A stretch of DNA of 64,000 bases from Bacteroidales bacterium (GTDB taxonomy: Bacteria; Bacteroidota; Bacteroidia; Bacteroidales; FEN-979). Below are positions 1 through 9,553 of this stretch, piece by piece (the stretch's first letter is position 1; every line of letters starts with the position of its first letter). A program made the position numbers and the translations under genes. Where the stretch lies: positions 1 to 64,000 of the forward strand of contig JALNZC010000015.1 of assembly GCA_023229525.1 (NCBI GenBank), in the 5' to 3' direction. Under the pieces are notes generated by a model. That model made no database searches, was not told the DNA's origin, and saw only the letters and a program-made list of their open reading frames with translations.

Positions 1-1
1 G

Positions 2-751
2 AAACTTCTGGATTTACTAGCCTACTCGTCCAAAAATCCTCCTCATACGGTCAATATTGCCGATCCTTCATCCGGATTCCCTAATCCAATTGTTGTTCCC
101 TCCCCGGATATATACCATGTTGGAACGGTGAAAGATACGACATTTCAGTTCGGGGAAAATAATTCCAATATCATTCCTGCTATCAACATGTCGCCAGAAT
201 ATATCTACTTTAATGTGAATGGCAAATCGAATCCGGCCAACAATCCTGCATTTGAAAACTTTATTTTCGATACGAGTCGTTTTACCGTTGATCTGAAGGT
301 CATGTTGCCGCTTTTCGGAGCAATCAATGGTTTTTATATCGAAGATACGGTCAAATTCGACTTTAATATCCCCGATCAGGCTTCGATGCTTGATTTTAAA
401 GTACGTACAGAAAATCATTTCCCGCTCGATGCAGAAATTCAGATATATTTTGCCGATCAGAACTATAAAATCCTTGATTCCCTCTTTAGCGGAAATGATC
501 ATCATATCATCGTTGCTGCCGCGGTTGGTCCCGCACCGGATTATCGTGTCATCGAAAATCCACCGATTGAACCCTTTACTTTTTCTCCCAACCCTTTCTA
601 TGCCGAAGATCTGGAAAGGATGAAAAGTGTTCGATTTATGATGATAAGGGCAAAATTATCAACCTACAAACAGGACCTGGTCAAAATATATGCCGACTAT
701 AAGCTAGATGTGAAGCTTGCAGCAAAACTTACTATCAACGCACAAAACTAA
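2..751 (+). CDS. C-terminal part of an unrecognised, probably surface-associated protein (5' truncated)
   Basis: The reading frame is open from the window's first bases to the TAA at 749-751, so the GTG at 128 is an internal valine codon and the true start lies upstream. About 249 residues are visible. The sequence is rich in Asn, Phe, Ile and Asp with alternating hydrophobic residues, which suggests beta-sandwich or beta-helix structure, and it has no membrane segment. I do not recognise a domain. It ends 12 bases before a DUF5723 gene, so the two are probably cotranscribed and may work together at the outer membrane; that is inference from position only. Confidence 0.7.
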   Translation, partial: KLLDLLAYSSKNPPHTVNIADPSSGFPNPIVVPSPDIYHVGTVKDTTFQFGENNSNIIPAINMSPEYIYFNVNGKSNPANNPAFENFIFDTSRFTVDLKVMLPLFGAINGFYIEDTVKFDFNIPDQASMLDFKVRTENHFPLDAEIQIYFADQNYKILDSLFSGNDHHIIVAAAVGPAPDYRVIENPPIEPFTFSPNPFYAEDLERMKSVRFMMIRAKLSTYKQDLVKIYADYKLDVKLAAKLTINAQN

Positions 752-763
752 GGGGGAACAACT

Positions 764-2215
764 ATGAAAACCAGAAAATATATAATCGAAAATCTTGTGG
801 CTTTTATACTGGTCATCTCAGGCTTCTCTGCCGCTTTTCCACAGCAAGGCCGGAATATTAATTTTTTACGGGTAGTGCCTCAATCAGGTTATACGAACCC
901 CGCGATTGTTCCCCCATACAATTTCTACATCGGTCTGCCGGCCTTATCATCACTGAAAATCGAATTTAAAAATACACCTTTTGATTACAACGATATTATC
1001 TTAAGAAATTCGAATGATTCGTTATATCTGGATACCCAGGCTCTTCTAAATTCCTTGAAGAACAAAAATTACCTGATATCGGAATTCACAAACGAATTTC
1101 TATCTTTTGGATTCAGAGCCAAACAAGCATTCATCAGTTTCAGTTTCAGTGAAAAATTCACGGGTAATGTAATGTATCCTAAAGAATTCATGTCATTGCT
1201 TATTAACGGCAATGCACAATACCTTGGAACTTCGGTCAATGCTGGAGGATTAGCCATTAGTGTCACTCATTACCACGAACTTGCACTGGGATTATCATAC
1301 ACAATAAACAAACAATTTACTGCCGGGTTCAGGGCTAAATACCTTGTTGGCGTTTTGAATGTCGATACAAAACATACGGATATCAATCTTTACAGCCCCA
1401 ATGAGTTTTCCATGACTGTTAGTACCGATCTGGAAATAAACGCTTCCATTCCCGGAAGTGTGACGACGGCAGGGGATAGCCTGGGTATCAAAATCAACAG
1501 CAGTGATTTTCTGAAAGGGTTATACTCGTTTAATAATTCCGGATTTGCGTTTGATCTCGGGATGCAATATATGCCGACTGAAAAGATCACCCTTGGCCTG
1601 AGCGTTACCGATTTGGGTTTTATCAATTGGAAAACGGGAGTCCGGAACATCGTCACAAATAAAGAAACCTCTTCGTACACTTTTACCGGAATCAACATTG
1701 GGGCTATGTTTTCTTCTGACTCCGTTAAATTCAGTGATCAGCTGAATGATGTTCTCGATTCGTTGAAAAAGAACCTGGGATTAAAGGTTACCTATGAACC
1801 ATACCGTGCATGGTTGATTCCAAAGATATATCTGAGTGGGATCTACAGTCTGACTCCAAAAGATCATTTTGGTTTTCTTTGGCGATGCGACGTTTTTAAA
1901 AAGAACCTCCTGCCTTCGGTCAGCCTGAATTACACCCGTGAATTCGGAAAAGCTTTTTCGTTAATGGCAGGATATACCATTGCAACCAATAGTTACACTA
2001 ATTTCGCTCTTGGTTTCGCAGTGAATGCCGGGCCTTTGCAACTTTATCTTTTAACAGATAATATTCTTGGGATAGTTCAACTTAATAACACACGGTATAC
2101 GAACACGCACTTCGGGATCAACCTGGTATTCGGTAGAAGTCAATGGTATAATAAACAGTCTGTACCACCCAAAGACGCCGACGTACCTGTCAATGAACAA
2201 CCTGTCCAGGAGTAA
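764..2215 (+). CDS. DUF5723 family protein, predicted outer-membrane beta-barrel
   Basis: This 483-residue protein starts at an ATG shortly after a purine-rich AGGGGG stretch. It has an N-terminal signal segment (about residues 9-27, ending near FPQQ) and then the family-typical opening with NPAIVPPYNFYIGLP around residues 45-60. The rest alternates short hydrophobic and polar stretches with frequent aromatic residues, as in outer-membrane barrels of the PorV/FadL type. The C-terminal 20 residues are polar and proline-rich (PVNEQPVQE). DUF5723 proteins are known from Bacteroidota and have no established function. The partner is the upstream partial gene, 12 bases away. Confident on family, not on role. 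Confidence 0.8.
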   Translation: MKTRKYIIENLVAFILVISGFSAAFPQQGRNINFLRVVPQSGYTNPAIVPPYNFYIGLPALSSLKIEFKNTPFDYNDIILRNSNDSLYLDTQALLNSLKNKNYLISEFTNEFLSFGFRAKQAFISFSFSEKFTGNVMYPKEFMSLLINGNAQYLGTSVNAGGLAISVTHYHELALGLSYTINKQFTAGFRAKYLVGVLNVDTKHTDINLYSPNEFSMTVSTDLEINASIPGSVTTAGDSLGIKINSSDFLKGLYSFNNSGFAFDLGMQYMPTEKITLGLSVTDLGFINWKTGVRNIVTNKETSSYTFTGINIGAMFSSDSVKFSDQLNDVLDSLKKNLGLKVTYEPYRAWLIPKIYLSGIYSLTPKDHFGFLWRCDVFKKNLLPSVSLNYTREFGKAFSLMAGYTIATNSYTNFALGFAVNAGPLQLYLLTDNILGIVQLNNTRYTNTHFGINLVFGRSQWYNKQSVPPKDADVPVNEQPVQE

Positions 2216-2256
2216 GCTAATTTGGGAATCTGCATCAGGAGGCTTGAAATTATTTG

Positions 2257-2264
2257 TATCTTTG
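2257..2264 (+). promoter_or_regulatory. Bacteroidota -7 box (TATCTTTG) for the DUF4290-murA pair
   Basis: TATCTTTG matches the Bacteroidota primary-sigma -7 consensus TAnnTTTG and lies 25 bases before the DUF4290 ATG. No TTG is found at the usual -33 spacing, so only half the promoter is supported. Confidence 0.5.
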
Positions 2265-2289
2265 CAAAAAATTGCAAGTGAACAACGAA

Positions 2290-2952
2290 ATGGAATACAA
2301 CACCACCCGTGAAATGATGTTTATCCCGGAATATGGCCGGAATATTCAGCGGATGATCCAGTACATCTGTACTATTGAGGACCGTGAAAAACGGACCCAG
2401 GCAGCAAAATTCATTGTGAACATCATGGCTCAGATGCACCCGAATGTTAAAGAATCGGGTGATTATAAACATAAACTCTGGGATCATTTATTCATTATTG
2501 CCGACTTCAAACTTGATGTGGATGCGCCCTATCCACCTCCCCCACCCCTTTCACTGAGCACCAAACCCGAACACCTTTCTTACCACGATAAAGAAATTGA
2601 ATTCAAACATTATGGTAAAAATATTGCCTTGATGATCGAAAAGGCAACCACATATGAAGATGGACCTGAGAAAGATGCCCTCGTGAATGCGATCGCCAAC
2701 CATATGAAGAAATCATACCTCAACTGGAATCGTGAATCGGTTAATGATGAATTGATTGAAAAACATTTGAAGATCCTTTCCAAAGATGAGTTGAAACTTC
2801 ATCAGGATTTCCGGTTCACACACACAAATGACATTCTTGCACAAAACCAGAAACGGAAACCATTCCGTCAGGGAACCGAGAGAAATTTCAACAAAACAGG
2901 ATTTCCCAAACAAAATTTCAATAACACGCGCGGAAGAAACAAACCCCAATGA
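2290..2952 (+). CDS. DUF4290 domain-containing protein
   Basis: The 220-residue product is a Bacteroidota-specific DUF4290 protein of unknown function. I start it at the ATG at 2290 (MEYNTTREMM) and not at the in-frame TTG at 2254, because the TTG sits inside the -7 promoter box. Residues 1-180 form the domain, mostly alpha-helical, with the motif PEYGRNIQRMI near residue 13 and a proline-rich hinge (APYPPPPPL) near residue 80. The last 45 residues are basic and rich in Asn, Arg and Gly (NFNNTRGRNKPQ), possibly a nucleic-acid-binding or disordered tail. Its stop overlaps the murA start as ATGA, so the two are translationally coupled. Confidence 0.85.
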   Translation: MEYNTTREMMFIPEYGRNIQRMIQYICTIEDREKRTQAAKFIVNIMAQMHPNVKESGDYKHKLWDHLFIIADFKLDVDAPYPPPPPLSLSTKPEHLSYHDKEIEFKHYGKNIALMIEKATTYEDGPEKDALVNAIANHMKKSYLNWNRESVNDELIEKHLKILSKDELKLHQDFRFTHTNDILAQNQKRKPFRQGTERNFNKTGFPKQNFNNTRGRNKPQ

Positions 2953-4265
2953 GTTCTTTCGAGATTATCGGAGGAAAAAAATTAACCGGTGAAATCATCC
3001 CCCAGGGAGCAAAAAACGAAGCGCTTCAGGTGATTTGTGCTTGTTTACTGACGTCAGACAAGGTAACCATCAATAATGTTCCCGCTATCCGGGATGTTGT
3101 CAAGCTTATTGAATTATTACAAGCATTGGGGGTGAATGTACATAAAAATTCTCCTTCATCATATACATTTCAATCCCTCGAAATCCATTACGACTATTTT
3201 CTATCTCCTGAATTTCGGAATATGGCAGGTAGCCTGCGTGGCTCCATTATGATTCTGGGGCCACTACTTGCCAGATACGGAAAAGGATTTGTATTTATTC
3301 CTGGCGGTGATAAGATCGGAAGACGCAGGTTGGACACACATTTTTTTGGACTCCAGAAGTTGGGCGCTTCATTCGAATATTCCCGGTCAGAACAGGTTTA
3401 CACTGTTACCGTTGCCGCTCCCGGTTTGAAAGGAGCTTATATGTTGCTCGATGAGGCATCGGTAACAGGAACCGCCAACATTATCATGGCAGCAGTAATG
3501 GCCGAAGGAATGACAACAATTTTTAATGCCGCATGTGAACCTTATATTTTTCAGCTTTGTACAATGCTGGTCAACATGGGTGCAATTATTCAAGGCATTG
3601 GATCTAATCTGCTCACGATCAGCGGTGTACGCGTGCTTCACGGATGTAATCATACACTTCTATCGGATATGATTGAAGTAGGTAGCTTCATTGGTCTTGC
3701 AGCCATGACCCAGTCAGAAATTACCATCAAAAATGTCAATTATCAGCAACTCGGTCTCATACCTGACGCTTTTCGCCGCCTGGGAATCATTGTTGAAAGA
3801 AAAGAGGATGATATTTTTATTCCATCACAGAACCATTATGTGGTAGAATCTTTTATGGATGGTTCGATCATGACAATCGCCGATGCACCCTGGCCCGGAT
3901 TTACGCCCGACCTGATCAGTATTGTACTGGTCGTAGCCACACAGGCCAGAGGCAGCGTTCTTATCCACCAGAAAATGTTCGAAAGCCGTCTTTTCTTTGT
4001 TGACAAACTAATCGACATGGGGGCAAAAATCATTCTATGTGACCCCCACCGTGCCACAGTAATCGGACTTGATCACCAATACCCCTTGCGGGGAATCCGG
4101 ATGTCTTCACCCGATATTCGCGCTGGTGTCGCACTATTGATTGCGGCGCTGTCAGCCGAAGGGAAAAGCGTTATTGACAATATTGAACAGATTGACAGGG
4201 GTTACCAGATTATCGATACCCGCCTGCAAAATCTTGGCGCTTCAATCCTTAGGATTCCTGGCTGA
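2949..4265 (+). CDS. murA: UDP-N-acetylglucosamine 1-carboxyvinyltransferase MurA with Cys-to-Asp active site
   Basis: MurA transfers enolpyruvate from PEP to UDP-GlcNAc, the first committed step of peptidoglycan synthesis in the cytoplasm. The 438-residue protein shows the family landmarks: GAKNEALQ near residue 21 with the substrate-binding Lys-Asn pair, NVPAIRDV near 43, and the mobile loop PGGDKIGRRRLDTH. In most MurA proteins this loop reads GGCxIGxR with the catalytic cysteine; here that position is Asp121. A natural Cys-to-Asp change is known from fosfomycin-insensitive MurA enzymes such as those of Mycobacterium and Chlamydia, so intrinsic fosfomycin resistance is predicted. The start overlaps the DUF4290 stop. 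Length is normal for the family. Confidence 0.95.
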   Translation: MSSFEIIGGKKLTGEIIPQGAKNEALQVICACLLTSDKVTINNVPAIRDVVKLIELLQALGVNVHKNSPSSYTFQSLEIHYDYFLSPEFRNMAGSLRGSIMILGPLLARYGKGFVFIPGGDKIGRRRLDTHFFGLQKLGASFEYSRSEQVYTVTVAAPGLKGAYMLLDEASVTGTANIIMAAVMAEGMTTIFNAACEPYIFQLCTMLVNMGAIIQGIGSNLLTISGVRVLHGCNHTLLSDMIEVGSFIGLAAMTQSEITIKNVNYQQLGLIPDAFRRLGIIVERKEDDIFIPSQNHYVVESFMDGSIMTIADAPWPGFTPDLISIVLVVATQARGSVLIHQKMFESRLFFVDKLIDMGAKIILCDPHRATVIGLDHQYPLRGIRMSSPDIRAGVALLIAALSAEGKSVIDNIEQIDRGYQIIDTRLQNLGASILRIPG

Positions 4266-4342
4266 CAATTTGTCCTGGCAGATCCTCTGGCAAGTTTTTT
4301 GATGACAATCGGGCTAATTTATCCCGAACACCTGTTATATCT

Positions 4343-4918
4343 ATGAATAAAAAACGAAAAACTGAAGAAAACGAGCAGATGAACAGTGATGAAACCGTCA
4401 TCGAAAAAAAGGATGAAATAATTCCTGAAGAAATACCCGATCAACAAGAAACCATCAAACAGGAACCTCAGGACAAGGATTTACAGGTTCAGATTGATGA
4501 ACTCAATGACAAATACCTGAGACTTTATTCAGAATTTGATAATTACCGGAAAAGGACAATCAAAGAGAAAATTGAATTAAGCAAATATGCAGCTTCAGAT
4601 ACTATTGAAAAACTGCTGCCTGTACTGGATGATTTCGAACGGGCTATTAAAGCATTTGATTCGACCAATCAAGCTGGACAAGCCCTGAAAGATGGAGTGG
4701 TATTGATTTTCACAAAATTCCTTACCATTCTTAACCAGCAAGGACTGGAACAAATGAGGACTATCGGGGAATCATTCGATACTGATTTTCATGAGGCTAT
4801 CACCAATATTCCTGCTCCGGAACCTGATCAAAAGGGAAAAATCATTGATGAAGTTGAAAAAGGTTATCTTCTTAATGGCAAAGTAATCCGGTATGCTAAA
4901 GTCGTTGTAGGAAACTAA
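4343..4918 (+). CDS. grpE: Nucleotide exchange factor GrpE
   Basis: GrpE releases ADP from DnaK and sets the pace of the DnaK-DnaJ chaperone cycle. The 191-residue protein has a charged, Glu/Gln/Lys-rich N-terminal tail (residues 1-45), a long helix forming the dimer coiled coil (about 46-100, with LYSEFDNYRKRT), a four-helix region, and the C-terminal beta domain including the family motif region GESFDTDFHEAI near residue 143. The 76-base upstream gap has no clear -7 box. dnaJ follows after 93 bases, the common grpE-dnaJ order; dnaK is not in the window. Confidence 0.95.
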   Translation: MNKKRKTEENEQMNSDETVIEKKDEIIPEEIPDQQETIKQEPQDKDLQVQIDELNDKYLRLYSEFDNYRKRTIKEKIELSKYAASDTIEKLLPVLDDFERAIKAFDSTNQAGQALKDGVVLIFTKFLTILNQQGLEQMRTIGESFDTDFHEAITNIPAPEPDQKGKIIDEVEKGYLLNGKVIRYAKVVVGN

Positions 4919-5011
4919 GATTTTATAAAAACAACCATAATTGCCATTTGTTACTTCATTAATTCACTATTTATTCAGATGTAAAAAACGAATCCCGAGG
5001 ATAAAATGTAA

Positions 5012-6178
5012 ATGACAAAAAGAGACTATTACGAAATATTGGAAGTATCCAAAGATGCGTCTCCCGAAGAGTTGAAGAAAGCTTACCGGAAGCAGGCTAT
5101 CCGTTTTCATCCTGATAAAAACCCTGGGAATAAGGAGGCTGAGGAAAAGTTTAAAGAGGCTGCAGAAGCCTATGAAATACTTAGCGATCCCAATAAACGG
5201 CAACGTTATGATCAGTTCGGCCATGCCGGTCTGGGTAATAACAGCGGTTTTTCAGGTTTTGGCGGAGGTGGCATGACCATGGAAGATATCTTTCAGCATT
5301 TTGGAGATATCTTTGGCGGGGGAGGTAATGATCCGTTCAGCTCATTCTTCGGTGGTGGAAGCAGCCGTAAGGGCCGTACCGTCAACAGAGGTTCAAACCT
5401 GCGGGTAAAGGTTAAATTGACCCTCGAAGAAATAGCCAGCGGAGTCGAAAAGAAAATAAAGGTTAACAAATACATTGCATGTTCAACGTGTAATGGTACC
5501 GGAGCAAAAGGAGGAAGTTCCTATTCGACATGCGATACCTGCAAAGGGTCAGGTCATGTTACCCGGGTTACATCTACCTTCCTGGGGCAGATGCAGACCA
5601 CGACCACCTGTCCGAATTGCGGAGGCGAGGGAAAGATTATCACCGACAAATGTTCAGATTGCGCAGGGAATGGTATCGTCAAAGGGGAGGAAGTGATCGC
5701 AATCCGTATTCCTGCCGGTGTGGCTGAAGGCATGCAACTTTCTATTAGCGGTAAAGGCAATGCTGCCGCACGGGGAGGTGTAGACGGCGACCTTTTGATC
5801 CAGATCGAGGAGTTGAGACATGAATATTTTGAAAGGGATGGGAACAATCTCTTATATGAACACTATATCACCTTTTCCGATGCGGCTCTTGGTGCAACTG
5901 CAGAAGTACCAACAATTGAAGGCAAAGTCAAAATAAAAATCGAACCCGGGACCCAAAGCGGCAAAACCCTTCGGTTGCGCGGAAAAGGATTACCTGGTGT
6001 GAACGGATACGAAGGAAAAGGAGATATGTTGATTAATATTCAAATCTGGACACCCAAATCCCTTACCAAGGAAGAAAAAGCGCTCCTTGAAAAACTTGGA
6101 AAATCACAGAACTTTCAACCTGCTCCGGGTTCACGGGATAGAAATTTTTTCTCCCGGATGAAAGACTACTTTGAATAA
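5012..6178 (+). CDS. dnaJ: Chaperone protein DnaJ
   Basis: This is a full-length type I DnaJ (388 residues) that delivers unfolded substrates to DnaK and stimulates its ATPase. The J domain (residues 1-70) carries the essential HPD at 33-35. A Gly/Phe-rich linker (75-120) follows, then four CxxCxGxG zinc repeats (CSTCNGTG, CDTCKGSG, CPNCGGEG, CSDCAGNG) near 155-225, then the substrate-binding C-terminal domains. The ATG at 5012 follows an in-frame stop closely. The following ABC ATPase gene starts 11 bases after the dnaJ stop, so read-through cotranscription is likely. Confidence 0.97.
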   Translation: MTKRDYYEILEVSKDASPEELKKAYRKQAIRFHPDKNPGNKEAEEKFKEAAEAYEILSDPNKRQRYDQFGHAGLGNNSGFSGFGGGGMTMEDIFQHFGDIFGGGGNDPFSSFFGGGSSRKGRTVNRGSNLRVKVKLTLEEIASGVEKKIKVNKYIACSTCNGTGAKGGSSYSTCDTCKGSGHVTRVTSTFLGQMQTTTTCPNCGGEGKIITDKCSDCAGNGIVKGEEVIAIRIPAGVAEGMQLSISGKGNAAARGGVDGDLLIQIEELRHEYFERDGNNLLYEHYITFSDAALGATAEVPTIEGKVKIKIEPGTQSGKTLRLRGKGLPGVNGYEGKGDMLINIQIWTPKSLTKEEKALLEKLGKSQNFQPAPGSRDRNFFSRMKDYFE

Positions 6179-6188
6179 AATAAAATTC

Positions 6189-7118
6189 ATGGATCTTTTT
6201 TCTGCTCACTCAATTACGAAGCTGTATTCCAATCACAAAGCCCTTGACCGGGTTAGTATCGACGTTCCTGAAGGAAGCATTTTTGGATTACTGGGTCCAA
6301 ACGGAGCTGGAAAAACTACACTCATTCGTATTATCAACCAAATCATTGCCGCGGATGAAGGCGAAATGTTTTTCAATGGACGGAAACTGATGCCCAACGA
6401 CATTGCTTCTATAGGCTACCTGCCCGAGGAACGCGGTCTTTATAAAAAGATGACAGTGGGGGCACAAGCCATGTACCTGGCACAACTTAAAGGATTAAGC
6501 CATCAGGAATCATTAACACGGTTAAAATTTTGGTTCGAAAAATTCGAAATCAAATCCTGGTGGAACCGAAAGGTGGAAGAATTATCAAAAGGGATGCAGC
6601 AAAAAATCCAATTCCTGATTACCATCATTCACGAGCCCAGACTGTTGATATTTGATGAACCGTTTAGCGGTTTCGATCCTATCAACGCAAACCTTATGAA
6701 GGAAGAGATCCTTGCACAAAAAGAAAAAGGCGCTACCATTATTTTCTCAACACATAACATGGCTTCAGTTGAGGAATTGTGCGATCACATTGCACTTATT
6801 GACCGCTCCAGGGTAGTTTTAAGCGGATTGGTAAGGGAGATTAAAAAAACATACAAAACCAACACATATATCATCAGCTATCACAGAGGAGAAGAGTCAC
6901 TACGGAATTTTCTTCCGGATTCTTTTCAAATCCTGGAAGAACGTGCTGATCCCGATCATCAATATGCCACGATCAAACTTCCAGCTGATGCTACTCCAAA
7001 TGACCTCCTGCAACCAATACTCTCCAGAGTAACGATCAATTCCTTACAAGAGCAGATACCCGGCATGAATGATATTTTCATCCAGGCTGTTACTCAACAA
7101 CACCCTGAATTGAAATGA
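6189..7118 (+). CDS. ABC-2 type transporter ATP-binding protein (NatA-like)
   Basis: The cytoplasmic ATPase of an ABC exporter, 309 residues from the ATG at 6189; an in-frame TTG at 6171 would overlap dnaJ and is less likely. It has Walker A (GPNGAGKTT, about residue 35), the signature ELSKGMQQK near 130, Walker B LLIFDEPFSGFD near 153 and the switch His in FSTHNM near 190. The last 90 residues form the accessory domain typical of NatA-type subunits. Its stop overlaps the start of the permease gene as ATGA, so the two form one transporter. In NatAB the substrate is sodium; the substrate here cannot be told from sequence. Confidence 0.9.
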   Translation: MDLFSAHSITKLYSNHKALDRVSIDVPEGSIFGLLGPNGAGKTTLIRIINQIIAADEGEMFFNGRKLMPNDIASIGYLPEERGLYKKMTVGAQAMYLAQLKGLSHQESLTRLKFWFEKFEIKSWWNRKVEELSKGMQQKIQFLITIIHEPRLLIFDEPFSGFDPINANLMKEEILAQKEKGATIIFSTHNMASVEELCDHIALIDRSRVVLSGLVREIKKTYKTNTYIISYHRGEESLRNFLPDSFQILEERADPDHQYATIKLPADATPNDLLQPILSRVTINSLQEQIPGMNDIFIQAVTQQHPELK

Positions 7119-8488
7119 GAAAAATTTTCCTGATCATCCAGCGCGAATACATGACGCGCGTTAAAAAACGCTCCTTTGTTATAATGACCATCCTTGGCCC
7201 ATTGCTCATGGCAGGTACCATCGTGGTCCCAATGTATCTGGCCACACGTACTAATGAGATAAAAAACATCTCCGTTCTGGATGAAACCGGGATCTTCCTC
7301 GAAAAATTCAAGGACTCTGACAACTTCAAATTCCATTATCTGGTCAGTGATATAAATTCAGCCAAAAGCAGCTTTACAAAAAGTGGCGATTACGCGTTGA
7401 TTTATATTCCTAAAACAGAAGTAACCTTGCCCACCAATGCCATTATTTACGCTGAAAATACAGTAAATATCAGCGTTCAGTCATACGTAAGAAACGTGAT
7501 GAGTAAACAAATTGAGGAGCTCAAATTACAGGCAAGGCTGCGTGAATTACAAACCGATAAAAATGAACCGGTTTCGGTCGATGACATCCTCCGTTCCATA
7601 AAAACCTCCATTGATATTAATACCTTGAAAATAGGAGAAGATGGTAAGGAATCAAAGAGTTACACGGAGATCAATATGGTACTGGGTATGGTTGCCGGAA
7701 TACTCATTTACTTTTTTATCTTTATGTTTGGCTCGCAGGTCATGCGGGGTGTTATTGAAGAAAAAACCAGCCGGATTGTGGAGGTGATCATTTCATCGGT
7801 TAAACCGTTTCAACTTATGATGGGCAAAATCATTGGGGTGGGATTGGTCGGGCTCACACAGTTTTTATTATGGGTTGTTCTCACCTTCGGCATCGTGACT
7901 GTGGTGACAGCTACCATGACAACGAAAGAGATCAAAAAAACAACAACGGAGCAGTTAATGCAACGAAATGAGGCTATCAGTCCGGTGACTGCTGATGCCC
8001 TGACCATTAAGCAGGCTGAACCAAAACAAGGTGGTAATGAGGTTATCGAGGCCATCAACTCAGTCAATTTTCCGGTGATGATCGGCTCCTTCCTTTTCTT
8101 CTTTTTGGTTGGGTATCTGATGTACGCTGCCCTTTTCGCTGCCATTGGAGGAGCTGTCGACAGTGAAGCCGACACCCAACAATTCATGTTACCGATCACC
8201 CTTCCGTTGATCCTTTCTATAATTCTGGCCCAGGTGATCATCCAGGATCCCGACGGTGCGGTATCATTCTGGTTTTCCATAATTCCATTGACCTCCCCGG
8301 TTGTTATGATGATACGCATTCCTTTTGGAGTACCTTACATTCAGGTTATTTTGTCAATGGTATTGTTGCTGTTGGGTTTTCTTGGTACTACCTGGCTGGC
8401 TGCAAAAATCTATCGTACAGGAATCCTGATGTATGGTAAGAAGGTAAATTATAAGGAATTATGGAAATGGATTAGTTATAAAAGCTGA
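7115..8488 (+). CDS. ABC-2 type transporter permease (NatB-like)
   Basis: Membrane subunit (457 residues) pairing with the ATPase just upstream. One TM helix near residues 22-42 precedes a large extracytoplasmic domain (about 45-185), followed by five or more TM helices between 190 and 430, among them MVLGMVAGILIYFFIFMFG and a long hydrophobic stretch near 320-345. The motif VIEEKTSRIVEVIISSVKP near residue 215 is the conserved cytoplasmic loop of ABC-2 permeases that contacts the ATPase. The layout matches the NatB/YhaP branch, with the extracytoplasmic domain between the first two helices. Substrate unknown. Confidence 0.9.
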   Translation: MRKIFLIIQREYMTRVKKRSFVIMTILGPLLMAGTIVVPMYLATRTNEIKNISVLDETGIFLEKFKDSDNFKFHYLVSDINSAKSSFTKSGDYALIYIPKTEVTLPTNAIIYAENTVNISVQSYVRNVMSKQIEELKLQARLRELQTDKNEPVSVDDILRSIKTSIDINTLKIGEDGKESKSYTEINMVLGMVAGILIYFFIFMFGSQVMRGVIEEKTSRIVEVIISSVKPFQLMMGKIIGVGLVGLTQFLLWVVLTFGIVTVVTATMTTKEIKKTTTEQLMQRNEAISPVTADALTIKQAEPKQGGNEVIEAINSVNFPVMIGSFLFFFLVGYLMYAALFAAIGGAVDSEADTQQFMLPITLPLILSIILAQVIIQDPDGAVSFWFSIIPLTSPVVMMIRIPFGVPYIQVILSMVLLLLGFLGTTWLAAKIYRTGILMYGKKVNYKELWKWISYKS

Positions 8489-8492
8489 TTTC

Positions 8493-9515
8493 TTATCGTT
8501 TATCAAGCATCTTGGTCCATTCGTACTTTTTCCGTTTTTTCCAATCCATCTTGTGGTAAACATAACTTGCAATCAGCGGAACAACGCTGGTGGCTTCCGC
8601 GTAAACCATCTTTTCGTAAACCGTTTCGACTTTCCCCCAGGAGGATGCTTCCTTCAGGGTAGAACTTGAACAGGAGCCATCGCGTGGATCAGCAACTGTG
8701 ATCTGGACGGCATATTTATGCATGGGTACCTCTTTGCCAAGAACTTCTGCACAAATAACAGTATCCTGAATAAAATTCTTTGGAACACCTCCTCCAATCA
8801 TAAATAATCCGGATGTTTTGGCTTCCATTTTTATTCTGGTCAATTCCAGAAAGTCCTTGACAGAATCGATGGAAACATGATTATCGGGATTGTCCCATTG
8901 ATGCTTAACAAGGCCAAAACCTGCACTGCTATCAGTGAAAGCAGGACAAAAAATGGGAACATTGTGTTCGAAACAAACCTGGACCAGGGAATCTTTCTTT
9001 TTAGAGTTTTTCACCAACCATTTTCCCATTTCCCTAATAAATTCACGGGAAGAGTAAGGGTGCGGCTCAAGACCAGAAGCGATTTTATTAATGGTCATGT
9101 CACATACCTGAAGTTCTTGTTCATCGATATAAGTGTCGTAAATGCGATCAATGTAATTATTTCTCAAATCTTTGTCATCGGCATAGTAGGAGCCTTTATA
9201 ATGTTTAAACCCGAGCGCTTCAAAGAAATCCATGTCAACAATCGATGCCCCGGTGGCAATGATAGCATCAACCATGTTGGACTTTACCATGTCCACATAC
9301 ACCTGCATACACCCTGCTGCACTCGTGCTGCCGGCAAGGGTTAAGAAAACCGTACACCCTTTGTCATTGATCATTCGGTTGAGGATGTCAGAAGCTTCGG
9401 CTGTGTCGCGTGAGGTGAACGACATGTGTCGCATGGCATCAATAATCGAAGTGGAATCTATGGATTTGATGTCAAAGTGCTGAATAATTTCCTTTAAAAG
9501 TTCTTTTTTCATCAT
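8493..9515 (-). CDS. Deoxyhypusine synthase-like protein (candidate homospermidine-forming enzyme)
   Basis: This 340-residue protein belongs to the deoxyhypusine synthase (DHS) family. In eukaryotes and archaea DHS moves an aminobutyl group from spermidine to a lysine of eIF5A. Bacteria lack eIF5A, and some bacterial homologues make polyamines such as homospermidine instead. The NAD-binding and active-site regions are present: TLAGSTSAAG near residue 59, and EASSWGKVET, in which Lys295 aligns with the enzyme-intermediate lysine (EAVSWGK in human DHS). The gene lies 38 bases downstream of arginine decarboxylase on the same strand, which supports polyamine metabolism. The start could be the ATG at 9515 or the adjacent one at 9512. 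Product specificity is not visible. Confidence 0.85.
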   Translation of the reverse strand: MMKKELLKEIIQHFDIKSIDSTSIIDAMRHMSFTSRDTAEASDILNRMINDKGCTVFLTLAGSTSAAGCMQVYVDMVKSNMVDAIIATGASIVDMDFFEALGFKHYKGSYYADDKDLRNNYIDRIYDTYIDEQELQVCDMTINKIASGLEPHPYSSREFIREMGKWLVKNSKKKDSLVQVCFEHNVPIFCPAFTDSSAGFGLVKHQWDNPDNHVSIDSVKDFLELTRIKMEAKTSGLFMIGGGVPKNFIQDTVICAEVLGKEVPMHKYAVQITVADPRDGSCSSSTLKEASSWGKVETVYEKMVYAEATSVVPLIASYVYHKMDWKKRKKYEWTKMLDKR

Positions 9516-9553
9516 TGGATTCGGGTTTAAAGGTAAAGCAACAAAAATAAAAA

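Noticed and set aside
8493..9515. True deoxyhypusine synthase acting on eIF5A
   Set aside because: Bacteria have no eIF5A, and the neighbour is a polyamine-pathway decarboxylase.
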